51,901 bases of DNA from JBBTCJ01 sp038043285 (GCA_038043285.1 JBBTCJ010000085.1:1-51901), one strand, 5' to 3'; shown: positions 8,607-16,524, counted from the stretch's first letter. Notes: generated from the sequence alone by a model not told the origin. Made by a program: numbers and translations.

Positions 8607-9492
8607 GCTGCTGAGCGGATTTCACGTGCTTGGGAAGCCTCCTGCGAAGCGCCGGGGAGAGATAAAGCGATTCGTATGTCACGCTATCTCGGCCCAGGAG
8701 GGTTGCCTGAGTCGATCGCCCCACGCGGATTTCGAGATGCAGGAGTTTCAGCTCCGCGGGCAGCGGGGCGCCATAGCGCTTCTCACCCGTGCGACCGTCG
8801 TAGCTGACCACGTACATCACGCCGCGACTGTTGAGGAACTCCAGTTCGGAACAGAACTGATCGTGGATCAGTTTTGGAGCGTAGCGTTGGTCGCGATCAC
8901 CGCAGACCCCTTGATACGGCGGGTCCATGTAGATGAGATCGCGGTTATCGCAATCAGCGAGCACTCGCGTATAATCTTGGGCGGTCAAGCGCGTGCTTTC
9001 CGCCAGGAGTTCCGCTGCGCCTAGGATGCGTCGGCGCATTTCCGCCGGGCGCGCGCCTAGGCGCCGGTTGTCTGGCGTGTTGTTAAACTCGCCGGCGGAG
9101 TTGTATCGGATCGCGGCCTTCACACAGCGAGCGAGCAGATAGAGAAAATCTGCGGGGTCATGCTTCCGGTTGAAGCGTGCGCGAACTTCATCAAAGAACG
9201 CACGCTCGCGCCCTTGCTGAGAGTCCCAGAGGTTCGCATATGCGTCAGCAAGCGCATCGGGGCGCGTCAGAATCTCGCGCCAAAGTTTGACGAGTGGCGA
9301 ATGAGCGTCGTTGAGCCAGAAAGACTCCGCCTGGCGGCGGAACGCGGCTGCGAGAGACAAAGCCGCGGAGCCGGCGAACGGCTCAACCAGTCGCGTAAGG
9401 CTCCGCGGGCAATACGCAAGAATCGTCGGTGCGATAAGCCGCTTGCTTCCCTGGTAGGGGATAGGATGCGGTATGTGGTGCGGTCCGTTCAT
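8587..9492 (-). CDS. DNA N6-adenine methyltransferase (D12/Dam class)
   Basis: S-adenosylmethionine-dependent DNA adenine methylase of the D12 class. The N-terminal AdoMet-binding motif PIPYQGSKR (residues 10-18) with the following FAGSAALSLA and the catalytic motif IV D-P-P-Y (residues 190-193, in YMDPPYQG) are both present, and the length of 301 is normal for a restriction-associated Dam-like enzyme. Its 3' end overlaps the start of the HNH endonuclease gene, so the two form a restriction-modification operon. ATG start at 9492. The target sequence cannot be inferred. The neighbouring phage fragment and DUF4160/DUF2442 remnants suggest the whole block was acquired. Confidence 0.88.
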   Translation of the reverse strand: MNGPHHIPHPIPYQGSKRLIAPTILAYCPRSLTRLVEPFAGSAALSLAAAFRRQAESFWLNDAHSPLVKLWREILTRPDALADAYANLWDSQQGRERAFFDEVRARFNRKHDPADFLYLLARCVKAAIRYNSAGEFNNTPDNRRLGARPAEMRRRILGAAELLAESTRLTAQDYTRVLADCDNRDLIYMDPPYQGVCGDRDQRYAPKLIHDQFCSELEFLNSRGVMYVVSYDGRTGEKRYGAPLPAELKLLHLEIRVGRSTQATLLGRDSVTYESLYLSPALRRRLPKHVKSAQQLELAFG

Positions 9493-9701
9493 GGCTGACT
9501 ACTGGATCAATCCGAACAACTGCCGTGTTGCAGCGGAGAATGCCAGGCCTGCGGTTGAGCAGAATGGATTGCGGCGCTCAGGCTCCCACCGCCACGCTGA
9601 CCGTTTCGCGCCATGCTCCGTCTCGCTCGACGGGCTGTTGTCGCCTACCGTGCTGGCCCAGCGGAAGAAGTAACCCGCCATCTTGCCCGCGTCGGGCGCG
9701 C

Positions 9702-9977
9702 TTATCGCTTGATCGTCTCGGGTCGGCGCGGGGCCGGTGCGCCGGCAAAAAGGCCCTGCATGCTGAGGTCTTCGTCAAAGTCCGACCAACGGATGCCGAA
9801 ACCGCCACCGCACGGTTGCCAGTCGCCACTCTGGGCCGGCGTCGCATCGAGTAGGCGGGGATACCAAGCCAGCGCTACGGTGATCGTTCGTCCGTGCGCA
9901 AGATCGTCGCTCTTCGTGTCGTCGCCGAAATGCACGTCGACGACGCGCTCGCCGGGTTTAGGCTCCGAAACAATCAT
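9702..9977 (-). CDS. DUF2442 domain protein
   Basis: Small DUF2442 protein of 91 residues. The core TITVALAWYPRLLDATPAQ, then GGGFGIRWSDFDEDLSMQGL, matches the family consensus in which a glycine-rich turn is followed by W-x-D-x-D-E-D-L. DUF2442 genes usually lie directly behind a DUF4160 gene and the pair behaves like a toxin-antitoxin-type or stress module, although the mechanism is not established. A GGAGG six bases before the ATG supports the start. Here the start overlaps the last codons of a DUF4160 remnant by 20 bases, as expected for the pair, but the DUF4160 gene has lost its N-terminal half. Confidence 0.85.
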   Translation of the reverse strand: MIVSEPKPGERVVDVHFGDDTKSDDLAHGRTITVALAWYPRLLDATPAQSGDWQPCGGGFGIRWSDFDEDLSMQGLFAGAPAPRRPETIKR

Positions 9978-10080
9978 TCCAGGCCTCCAGGAACTCGCCC
10001 GCGTGCTCCGCCACCATGCGCTGGATGGTGCGCAGTTCCTTCGCGCGAAAGCCGCGGCGGATCGGACGTTTCGTGGACTT
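9958..10080 (-). pseudogene. DUF4160 gene remnant (C-terminal 40 codons)
   Basis: Minus-strand frame ending with TAA at 9958-9960 encodes RRGFRAKELRTIQRMVAEHA followed by EFLEAWNDCFG, which is the C-terminal helix pair typical of DUF4160 (G-F-x3-E-[LI]-x-x-I-x-x-[ML]-V...L-L-E-A-W-N-x-x-F-G). A stop codon lies immediately upstream in frame at 10081-10083 and no start codon is available, so the N-terminal half, including the usual H-x-H motif, is missing or frameshifted. It is the natural partner of the DUF2442 gene that overlaps it. Confidence 0.65.
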
Positions 10081-10140
10081 TCACGAGCCGACCCGAAATC
10101 GGCCTACTCCGCGGGACTATTGTCCGCCGATGCCGGGGAT

Positions 10141-10458
10141 TTATCAAGTGCCGTCGCGCGTTTCCGCGGCGGAATCGGGTTCCAGGAGCTGTTGCTCGAT
10201 GCCGCCCGGGCCAACGGCTTTGCCAGTCGCAGCTTCCGCGACAGCCGCAGTGTGCAACGGTTCGCCTTTGGCCAGAATTTCCAGGCTGCGTTCTCGACCA
10301 TCGGCATCGGCGGTATCCCATCCAACGTCGCCAGCAGGTTCCTGGTGGAAGGCTTCTTCATCGTCGAGCGGACCTGGCGGACCCTCACCCACGTCCGCGA
10401 CTTCAGCGATTTCAAGACGGTCAACAACGCCAACCGGGAGTGTGAGAGCCAAGCGTGA
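10141..10458 (+). pseudogene. Fragment resembling Mu-like phage major head protein
   Basis: One plus-strand frame here encodes AFSTIGIGGIPSNVASRFLV, EGFFIVERTWRTLTHVRDFS and DFKTVN, preceded by FQELLLDAARANGFASRSFR. This pattern (a helix, then G-I-x-S-N-V-A-x-[KR]-x-L-[LV]-E-G-F and W-R...DFK[TS]) is what I recall from major head subunits of Mu-like prophages. After DFKTVN the frame runs into unrelated codons and stops at 10458, so only about 85-95 residues of a normally 300-residue protein remain. No other structural phage gene is nearby. Identification is from memory of the family and should be verified. Confidence 0.5.
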
Positions 10459-10512
10459 TTCTGGAGTCGCCGCAGGCGACCTCACCATCTCATTGGCGCC
10501 CCGAGTCCGACG

Positions 10513-10914
10513 TTATCCATTCAACAACCAGTCGACAACTGGTTGCGACGCCGCGTCGAAGTCATACTCGCGCAATTGTTCCCGCGCCACCCAACGCATC
10601 TCCAACGAAGATTGGAACTCCGCCTCGGCGTGGATGACCCCGCAAAAGAAATACCGCAGTTCCGCCTTTGCACCCTCCACGTCCGTAAGCAGCGGGGGTT
10701 GCCCAATCATCACGTCCGGCGTCAGGCCAAGTTCCTTTTCGGCGCCGCGGCGGAGGGCCGCCTCGGGCGATTCACCGGGAAGCGTGGCAAACCGCGGCAA
10801 TCGCCACAGCCTCTCCGTTTCCGAGCAAACCTCCGTCAGGACGATGAGCACGTGAAGATCCGGGCGTTCGATAACGCCCGCGGCGTACAAGGGTGGGCGG
10901 GGAGGGCGGGTCAT
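10513..10914 (-). CDS. Nudix-fold protein with degenerate Nudix box
   Basis: A 133-residue Nudix-type domain. The region around residues 40-66 (LPRFATLPGESPEAALRRGA...EKELGL) aligns to the Nudix box G-x5-E-x7-R-E-U-x-E-E-x-G-U, but the first glycine is Phe, the Arg-Glu is Arg-Gly, and one of the two consecutive glutamates is Lys. At least two metal-ligand positions are therefore lost, so catalytic hydrolysis of a nucleoside diphosphate is doubtful. The flanking strands (LHVLIVLTEV, AELRYFFCGVIHAEA, MRWVAREQL) fit the fold. The gene is last in a four-gene operon after crcB, DUF190 and a membrane protein, 12 bases downstream of the latter. Confidence 0.75.
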   Translation of the reverse strand: MTRPPRPPLYAAGVIERPDLHVLIVLTEVCSETERLWRLPRFATLPGESPEAALRRGAEKELGLTPDVMIGQPPLLTDVEGAKAELRYFFCGVIHAEAEFQSSLEMRWVAREQLREYDFDAASQPVVDWLLNG

Positions 10915-10926
10915 GACTTCGTCTGC

Positions 10927-11574
10927 TCAGGAACCGGAAACCGGTGCGGCCGCGCGGCGACGGTTCCGCAAGGGCAAGGTCTGCGATCCAACGCCGAAGG
11001 CCAGCAATCCGACGGACAACGCAGCCCGAACGATGAACCACGAGCCGTTCGGCGATCGACGAAGGGATCGATGTACGCTCGGCAATGCTCCCTTCTTGAT
11101 TTCTCCGCTGGCCGCCATCCACCGGACGTATCCCAGGGTTCTGCCCGGCGGGTAAGTCGCTTTCAAGAAGGCCCGAACCTCGGCTTCGACGGCGGCCCGA
11201 TACTCGGCGGCCGTGCGTCCGTGCAGGTCCGCCGTCCGGCCCACGGCGTCGTGCGCGAGGTCGGAGGGAAAGTCGCGGCTTTCCTTGAGCAGAGAAAGCC
11301 CGAAGACCAAGAGCACGACCAGCGTCGTTCCAGCCAGCACGCCGACCGGGGAATAGGGGCCGGCGGGGGACGCGACGCGGTGAATGGCTGCGCCGATCAC
11401 CAGGCCAAACAACGCGAAGAAGAACACTCCGAGAAAAAAGGGCAGCAAAGCGGCGTAGGACAGCAGCCAAACCAGTGGGAGCGAGACCATCAGTCCCGCG
11501 CCGACGCCCGGCCACCAGCGCCCCGAAGTCGAGGGCGCGGAGTCCCGCGGTTCAACGCGCGGTGCTTGATCCAT
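10927..11574 (-). CDS. Membrane protein of unknown function
   Basis: Unrecognised 215-residue protein. Residues about 24-85 form two or three membrane segments (MVSLPLVWLLSYAALLPFFL and neighbours, then VGVLAGTTLVVLLVFGLSLL). A soluble region with basic and amphipathic helices follows, and a further hydrophobic segment lies near residue 185 before an Arg-rich end. The ATG at 11574 has an AAGG about 8 bases upstream; a GTG at 11592 is an alternative. It overlaps the end of the DUF190 gene by 23 bases and so belongs to the crcB operon. Position suggests a role in ion homeostasis, but nothing in the protein itself shows it. Confidence 0.65.
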   Translation of the reverse strand: MDQAPRVEPRDSAPSTSGRWWPGVGAGLMVSLPLVWLLSYAALLPFFLGVFFFALFGLVIGAAIHRVASPAGPYSPVGVLAGTTLVVLLVFGLSLLKESRDFPSDLAHDAVGRTADLHGRTAAEYRAAVEAEVRAFLKATYPPGRTLGYVRWMAASGEIKKGALPSVHRSLRRSPNGSWFIVRAALSVGLLAFGVGSQTLPLRNRRRAAAPVSGS

Positions 11575-11914
11575 CCATGCCGCCTTCGCCACGGTAGAAC
11601 ACGACCTCCACGGTTTCGAGGGTGGCCAACCCCTCCTTCACCATCTCGTCCAAAACGGGCAAAAACCGCTCGATGCGGTCACGCTCGTCGACGATCTCGA
11701 CGACGATCGGCAGATCCTCGGATAAGCGGAGGATCTTGGCCGTGTGCAGTTTGGAATGGGCGCCGAAACCCATCCGTCCGTGCAGCACGGTTGCGCCGGC
11801 AAGGTGCGCCTCGCGGGCCTTGCGTACGATGGCCTCGTAGAGCGGCTGATGGTCCCATCGGTCGGACTCTCCGACGAACACCCGCAGAAGACAACCGGTC
11901 GTCCTCGCCTTCAT
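11552..11914 (-). CDS. DUF190 protein (PII-like fold)
   Basis: A 120-residue DUF190 family protein, a small PII-like alpha/beta domain that is regularly encoded next to crcB. Family features seen are LLRVFVGESDRW with H-x-P-L-Y-E-A-I-V-R-K-A-R, then the A-G-A-T-V-x-[HR]-G-x-x-G-[FY]-G motif in GATVLHGRMGFGAHS, and the final LPIVVEIVDERDRIERFLP. These proteins are thought to sense ligands by analogy with PII, and their exact role with fluoride channels is not settled. The ATG start overlaps the TGA of crcB (ATGA, four bases), indicating translational coupling. The frame is open far upstream but has no homology there. Confidence 0.9.
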   Translation of the reverse strand: MKARTTGCLLRVFVGESDRWDHQPLYEAIVRKAREAHLAGATVLHGRMGFGAHSKLHTAKILRLSEDLPIVVEIVDERDRIERFLPVLDEMVKEGLATLETVEVVFYRGEGGMDGSSTAR

Positions 11915-12300
11915 CCCGCCGCCATCCACTTTGCCAACCGCTGTCCCGCCCAGGTCGCCGTCAGGCACGCGGCGACCGTTCCCATCACGTTGATCAGCGC
12001 GGCCAGAAACTGCCGGTCTGCCGCGAGTTTCAGCGAGTCCAACGAGAAGCTGCTGAATGTTGTGTATCCCCCCAGCACGCCGATCAGCACACCCGTTCGC
12101 ACCAATGGATCCACGGTGGTTTCGCCGAAGCGCTCCGCAAGGAACCCGATCGCCAGGCACCCGGTGACGTTGACCGCCATGGTGCCGATCGGGAAGGCGT
12201 CACTAGCCCTTTGAACGACACCGCCGAGCACATAGCGGAGAGCGCTCCCGATTCCGCCGCCCACGCCGACGGCCACGATCCGGGCAATTGATTCGTACAT
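11911..12300 (-). CDS. crcB: Fluoride-specific ion channel CrcB
   Basis: Small inner-membrane fluoride channel (Fluc/CrcB), which exports toxic fluoride as an antiparallel dimer. The 129-residue product has four membrane segments and the family signatures GGGIGSALRYVLG near the N-terminus, GTMAVNVTGCLAIGFL with the pore asparagine, and GVLGGYTTFSSFSLD with the Phe-box and Na-binding loop. The ATG at 12300 begins at the first predicted helix; the longer open frame to 12399 is not needed. I looked for a fluoride riboswitch in the 130 bases upstream and did not see the conserved pseudoknot sequence. It is the first gene of the operon crcB-DUF190-membrane protein-Nudix. Confidence 0.93.
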   Translation of the reverse strand: MYESIARIVAVGVGGGIGSALRYVLGGVVQRASDAFPIGTMAVNVTGCLAIGFLAERFGETTVDPLVRTGVLIGVLGGYTTFSSFSLDSLKLAADRQFLAALINVMGTVAACLTATWAGQRLAKWMAAG

Positions 12301-12435
12301 GGACGCTCCATCGCTGGTTGATCCGCCCAAGCCTTCTTGCCGGCGGCCGAGCGTCGATCGCTTTCCGGCCATTCTCGGAGATTTGTTTCGGAGCCGCAAA
12401 CGGATGCAGGAAACCCATGCCGCGGATACGCGCCG

Positions 12436-13944
12436 CTATCTCTTCTCCTTCGGGTCCATCGGAGGCGTGGGGGACGGCTTCGTTACGCCTGGAGGTGATT
12501 GCCGGCTGACGACGATCTCGATCACCAGACTGATCGGTGGATCGGCCTTCCTTTCCTCGGTCCGCTTGGCCCGACTTGCTTTACGATCGGCGTCAATGGC
12601 GATCCCGCGGTTGGTCAACGCCGCCGGTTCGGACGGCGACATCGCCGCGACAGGTGCCGCACTCCGCTCGCTTCGAGCGGCCTCGGAACGCCGTTCCACA
12701 AGCTTGCCAGGCTCCGACACAATCGGGGTGCCCGACAACGGCTCTGCGGCCTCCGCAAGCGTCGTAGCCTTGCTCGTCTCATGGCCGGCTGCGCCAGCCT
12801 TTTTTTCATCCTGCTCGACTGGGGCGGTGGTCCCTTTAGGCTGAATGAACAAATCCGGATCGACGCCGACGCTTCGAAGTAGCTCCGCGACCGCGCGCGT
12901 GCCCGACGCATCCGCCCCCGGCGGCACGGTTGGCGCGGACTTGGCCTCCGGCGATTCGGTCGCTGGAGAAGTTCCCGCGGCGGGAATCGAGGCAGGTTCG
13001 CCATCTCCGGAATCGGTCTCAGCGTCGCCGAGCAACTGAACGATCCGCCGACTTCGCGTCACGCCCTGCGCCACCGCCGATCCGACCTGAAGTTGCACGT
13101 TCTTCTCCGGCGCCTCCACCGCCCTTGCCGCTTCCGCCAACACGCGGTCGATCTGCGAACGGGGTCCATGGATCAGGATTTGCGAATCCTCGGCGGCGGA
13201 AAAATTGACGCCCGCCTGTCCGAGTACATAGAACGACGGCGTGGAACCGCTCGCCTTCGTCTTGGAAAGTCGTAGAAACTGATCGCTGCGCGGGTCGGCG
13301 GAATGGGCTTCCTGGAGACGTTGAAGAACCTTGCCGACGACCGCCTCGCGTGCCGACGCGTCGGAAACGGAGAACCTCACGCGAATGGCTTCATTGTCAA
13401 AGCGATGGGCGAGGAGCTGGTCAGCCGTCGCGCCGCCGGCGAGCTTACGATCAATGTCGGCCATCGCGAGCCGGTCCGTCGGGGTAGTCGGCGGCGACGA
13501 ATCGACGCCCTTCATCGCTTCGTCAATGACGCTTTCCGCTGGTTTCGCACCGAGCTTTTCCTGCTCGCGGTGCGAGACGCCGCCCTTGGGTCGCGGTTCG
13601 TTGACGTACCACCATCCAGAGACAACCACCAGTCCCACCATCGCCGCCATCGCCAGCCGCCCCACCCACGACACCCGCTCGACGTGCCCGCGCGGGGTGA
13701 CCGTCCCGCTGTCATCCAGCAGCGCTTCCCGTTCCACGAGCGATTGAATCTCCGCCGCGATGGAGCTCGGCGCCGCGTGGCGGGGAAGCGTCCGAACCAG
13801 CTCGACCGTCTGGCGAAGTTCCACGAGAAGTTTCGCCGCCTTCGGGTCGGCGGCGATCAACCGCTCTACCCGCGCCGTTTCCTCAGCGGAGAGTTCTCCG
13901 TCGATGTAGGCCGACAGTGTCTCGTTGAGTTGTTCGTGATTCAT
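12436..13944 (-). CDS. Putative membrane anti-sigma factor
   Basis: Likely transmembrane anti-sigma factor controlling the ECF sigma factor encoded 73 bases upstream. The N-terminal domain MNHEQLNETLSAYIDGELSA and the following E-E-T-A-R-V-E-R-L-I-A-A-D-P match the helical start of anti-sigma proteins, but the zinc-binding H-x3-C-x2-C motif is absent (no cysteine). One membrane helix at about residues 94-114 (WVGRLAMAAMVGLVVVSGWW) separates it from a long periplasmic part of about 380 residues, rich in Ala, Pro and charged residues with no recognised domain. The ATG at 13944 begins at the conserved part; a GTG at 13953 with GGAAG four bases upstream is an equally possible start. Confidence 0.8.
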   Translation of the reverse strand: MNHEQLNETLSAYIDGELSAEETARVERLIAADPKAAKLLVELRQTVELVRTLPRHAAPSSIAAEIQSLVEREALLDDSGTVTPRGHVERVSWVGRLAMAAMVGLVVVSGWWYVNEPRPKGGVSHREQEKLGAKPAESVIDEAMKGVDSSPPTTPTDRLAMADIDRKLAGGATADQLLAHRFDNEAIRVRFSVSDASAREAVVGKVLQRLQEAHSADPRSDQFLRLSKTKASGSTPSFYVLGQAGVNFSAAEDSQILIHGPRSQIDRVLAEAARAVEAPEKNVQLQVGSAVAQGVTRSRRIVQLLGDAETDSGDGEPASIPAAGTSPATESPEAKSAPTVPPGADASGTRAVAELLRSVGVDPDLFIQPKGTTAPVEQDEKKAGAAGHETSKATTLAEAAEPLSGTPIVSEPGKLVERRSEAARSERSAAPVAAMSPSEPAALTNRGIAIDADRKASRAKRTEERKADPPISLVIEIVVSRQSPPGVTKPSPTPPMDPKEKR

Positions 13945-14017
13945 CACCCGCACACGTCTTCCATCTGCGGCCTAGATGCCGGTGCATCGCGGACTTCAGG
14001 CCCGCGGTTCGGTTCGG

Positions 14018-14698
14018 TCAGTCCCGCGGCGCTCGGTCGGGCGTTCCTCGAGTGCTCGGCTCGATCAGCGGCGTCAACACCTCCCGCAAGGCCATCCGTG
14101 CTCGATGCAGCCGCGACTTGACCGTGCCCGGCGGGATTTCAAGGATCTCACCGATCTCCTGATAGTCAAACCCCTCAAGGTCGCGGAGAACTACGACCGC
14201 GCGGTGCTCGTCGTCTAGAGCCTGCAGCGCTCGAGCGATGGCCCCATGAAGTTCGGCGTCGCCCGCCGGGCGTCCAGGTTCATCGTTCTCATTCTCCCGA
14301 ACCCGACGAACCAACTCCGCCGCCTGAGCGCCTTGCACGGATGCCGCCGCCTCCAGCGAAACCGTCCGTCGCCGTCCCGCCGTACGTCGATGCGACAGCG
14401 CCAGGTTGACCGCCACCCGGTAGATCCAGGTGTAAAACCCAGCCTCCTGCCGGAACGTCGCGAGACCCTCGAACGCCTTTAGAAACGCCTCCTGGGTCAA
14501 TTCGCGGGCGTCCTCCAGGTTCCCGCAAATCCGCCAGCAGGTGTTGAACAAGCGATCCTGGTATTTCCACACCAAGGCGGAGAAGGCCTCGGTTTCCCCC
14601 AGCCGTACACGGCTCACCAGAACGGAGTCGTCCTCGATCGAACCGCCGGAAGGCGACGGGCGATCGGATGGTCCTCCTTGATTTGGACGCCTCAGCAC
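14018..14698 (-). CDS. ECF-type RNA polymerase sigma factor
   Basis: Sigma-70 family, ECF group. Region 2 is seen as FSALVWKYQDRLFNTCWRIC with D-A-[RE]-E-L-T-Q-E-A-F-L-K-A-F, then FYTWIYRVAVNLALSHRR (region 2.3/2.4); region 4 as LDDEHRAVVVLRDLEGFDYQ and EIGEILEIPPGTVKSRLHRA, a helix-turn-helix. The open frame extends to 14983 but homology begins near residue E-D-D-S-V-L-V-S-R-V. The only in-frame standard starts close to this are a GTG at 14698 and one just inside the domain, so I take 14698 and consider the start uncertain. The divergent gene ahcY begins at 14983, so both promoters share this interval. The pair with the downstream membrane anti-sigma gene implies signal-dependent release. 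Confidence 0.9.
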   Translation of the reverse strand: MLRRPNQGGPSDRPSPSGGSIEDDSVLVSRVRLGETEAFSALVWKYQDRLFNTCWRICGNLEDARELTQEAFLKAFEGLATFRQEAGFYTWIYRVAVNLALSHRRTAGRRRTVSLEAAASVQGAQAAELVRRVRENENDEPGRPAGDAELHGAIARALQALDDEHRAVVVLRDLEGFDYQEIGEILEIPPGTVKSRLHRARMALREVLTPLIEPSTRGTPDRAPRD

Positions 14699-14982
14699 GC
14701 CGTGGGTTCCCGCGTCGAGGAGCGGCTGGGACGGCGTCAACCCAAGCGCGGCCGGCCCGCCTTCTTCATTGTTCGTCGTCCGGATAACCGGGTCAATGTG
14801 AGAAAAACGCAGCCCCCGCTTCCTCGGTGGTGCACCTTGCCTTGGCCATGCGGCCCAATCGAGCCTTTGGACACCGACGAAAGTGGACGATAATGTGTGG
14901 GTTCCGGCGACCCTTCCACCGGCCCCCTGCGTGTGGAATCCGTGGAGAGAGGCTCGCCCAACGGGCAATCGTGGAGATGACA

Positions 14983-16410
14983 ATGACGACGGCCGTACAG
15001 GACTACAAGGTAGCGGACATCAGCCTGGCCGAATTCGGACGCAAGGAAATCGAGCTGGCCGAGCACGAAATGCCCGGTCTGATGGCCATTCGCGAGGAAT
15101 ACGCCCGGACCCAGCCGCTCAAAGGCGCCCGCGTCACCGGGTCGCTGCACATGACCATCCAGACGGCTGTCCTCATTGAAACTCTCGCCAAGCTCGGCGC
15201 CGAGGTCCGCTGGGCGAGTTGCAACATCTTCAGCACGCAGGACCATGCCGCCGCCGCCATCGCCCACGCCGGCTTTCCCGTTTTTGCGTGGAAGGGGGAA
15301 ACCCTCGAAGAATACTGGTGGTGTACGAAGGAGGCGCTCAACTTCCCCGAAGGAGGCCCCAACCTCCTCGTCGACGACGGTGGCGATGCCACCCTCCTGA
15401 TTCACATGGGCTGCGAAGCCGAAGAGGCGTACGCCCGAAAGCGCGTCCTTCCCGATCCCGACAAGGCCGACAACGAGGAAATGGCCATCATCCTCAAGGT
15501 GTTGCGCGACGAGTTGCAGTCCGATCCGCAACGGTGGCATCGGATGGCCGAGAGCGTCGTCGGCGTAAGCGAAGAGACCACCACCGGCGTGCATCGCCTG
15601 TACCAGCGGCAGGAAGCCGGCACCCTGCTCTTTCCGGCGATCAACGTCAACGACAGCGTGACCAAGAGCAAGTTCGACAATCTCTATGGCTGCCGACACT
15701 CGCTGGTCGACGGCATCATGCGGGCGACCGACGTCATGCTCGCCGGCAAACTGGCCCTCGTATGCGGATACGGCGACGTCGGCAAGGGCTGCGCCCAGAG
15801 TCTCCGCGCCCAGGGATGCCGCGTCGTGGTCAGCGAAATCGACCCCATCTGTGCCCTGCAAGCCTGCATGGAGGGCTATCAGGTGCTCACCCTGGAGGAG
15901 GTCATCGACAAGGCCGACGTCTTCGTCACCGCCACGGGCAACAAGGGCATCATTCTCGCCGAGCACATGGCCAGGATGAAAAACCAGGCGATCGTCTGCA
16001 ATATCGGGCACTTCGACAACGAGATCGACATGTCCGGGTTAAAACGAATCGCGGGCGTAAAGAAAGTGAACATCAAGCCGCAGGTGGACAAGTGGGTTTT
16101 CGCCGACGGGCACTGCATTCTGTTGCTCGCCGAAGGCCGACTCGTGAACCTCGGCTGCGCCACCGGGCACCCCAGCTTCGTGATGAGCAACAGCTTCGCC
16201 AACCAGGTGATCGCCCAGGTGGAGCTGTTCCAAAACAGCGCGAACTACGAGAAGAAGGTCTACACGCTGCCCAAGCACCTCGATGAAAAGGTCGCCCGGC
16301 TGCACCTCAAAAACCTCGGCGCCAAGCTCACCCGCCTGCGTCCCGACCAGGCCGAGTACATCGGCGTCTCCCCCGATGGCCCGTACAAGCCGGAGCATTA
16401 CCGGTATTAG
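14983..16410 (+). CDS. ahcY: S-adenosylhomocysteine hydrolase
   Basis: Cytoplasmic adenosylhomocysteinase, which splits S-adenosylhomocysteine to homocysteine and adenosine with tightly bound NAD, recycling the product of methyltransferases such as those encoded in this window. Signatures are HEMPGLMAIREEY, GARVTGSLHMTIQTAVL, NIFSTQDHAAAAI, NVNDSVTKSKFDNLYGCRHS, the NAD loop GYGDVGKGCA and the C-terminal KPEHYRY. Length of 475 with the roughly 40-residue insertion typical of many bacterial enzymes is normal. A GGAG at 14973-14976 lies six bases before the ATG at 14983 but directly abuts the ATG at 14977, so I choose the former. I did not see an SAH riboswitch upstream. Confidence 0.97.
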   Translation: MTTAVQDYKVADISLAEFGRKEIELAEHEMPGLMAIREEYARTQPLKGARVTGSLHMTIQTAVLIETLAKLGAEVRWASCNIFSTQDHAAAAIAHAGFPVFAWKGETLEEYWWCTKEALNFPEGGPNLLVDDGGDATLLIHMGCEAEEAYARKRVLPDPDKADNEEMAIILKVLRDELQSDPQRWHRMAESVVGVSEETTTGVHRLYQRQEAGTLLFPAINVNDSVTKSKFDNLYGCRHSLVDGIMRATDVMLAGKLALVCGYGDVGKGCAQSLRAQGCRVVVSEIDPICALQACMEGYQVLTLEEVIDKADVFVTATGNKGIILAEHMARMKNQAIVCNIGHFDNEIDMSGLKRIAGVKKVNIKPQVDKWVFADGHCILLLAEGRLVNLGCATGHPSFVMSNSFANQVIAQVELFQNSANYEKKVYTLPKHLDEKVARLHLKNLGAKLTRLRPDQAEYIGVSPDGPYKPEHYRY

Positions 16411-16444
16411 GATGCACAGGCTGAGCGGTTTCTTGTTACCGAGC

Positions 16445-16524
16445 CGCGGGCTTCAGCCCGCGCGCTCCCAGCGGTACTCTTGGGTGCGGGTGCCCCATCC
16501 TTGGCGGAGCCAAGGGTAGGGCAC
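16445..16524. repeat. Two palindromic repeats downstream of ahcY
   Basis: At 16445-16462 CGCGGGCTTCAGCCCGCG is a perfect inverted repeat of a family also present at 25768, 34803, 43107 and 45468. At 16490-16524 a second element begins GTGCCCCATCCTTGG and ends CCAAGGGTAGGGCAC, forming a long hairpin; a relative lies at 47724-47759. They sit just after the ahcY stop and could act as transcription terminators without a U-tract or as transcript-stabilising hairpins, but their dispersal suggests mobile palindromic elements. Confidence 0.8.

Noticed and set aside
10543..12291. A 582-codon open frame on the plus strand
   Set aside because: It is antisense to the Nudix, membrane, DUF190 and crcB genes, all of which have family or ribosome-site support.
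12301..12435. Possible fluoride riboswitch before crcB
   Set aside because: The expected pseudoknot sequence was not seen. A computer search could still find a divergent one.
14830..14982. Possible S-adenosylhomocysteine riboswitch before ahcY
   Set aside because: The conserved core could not be found in this interval.
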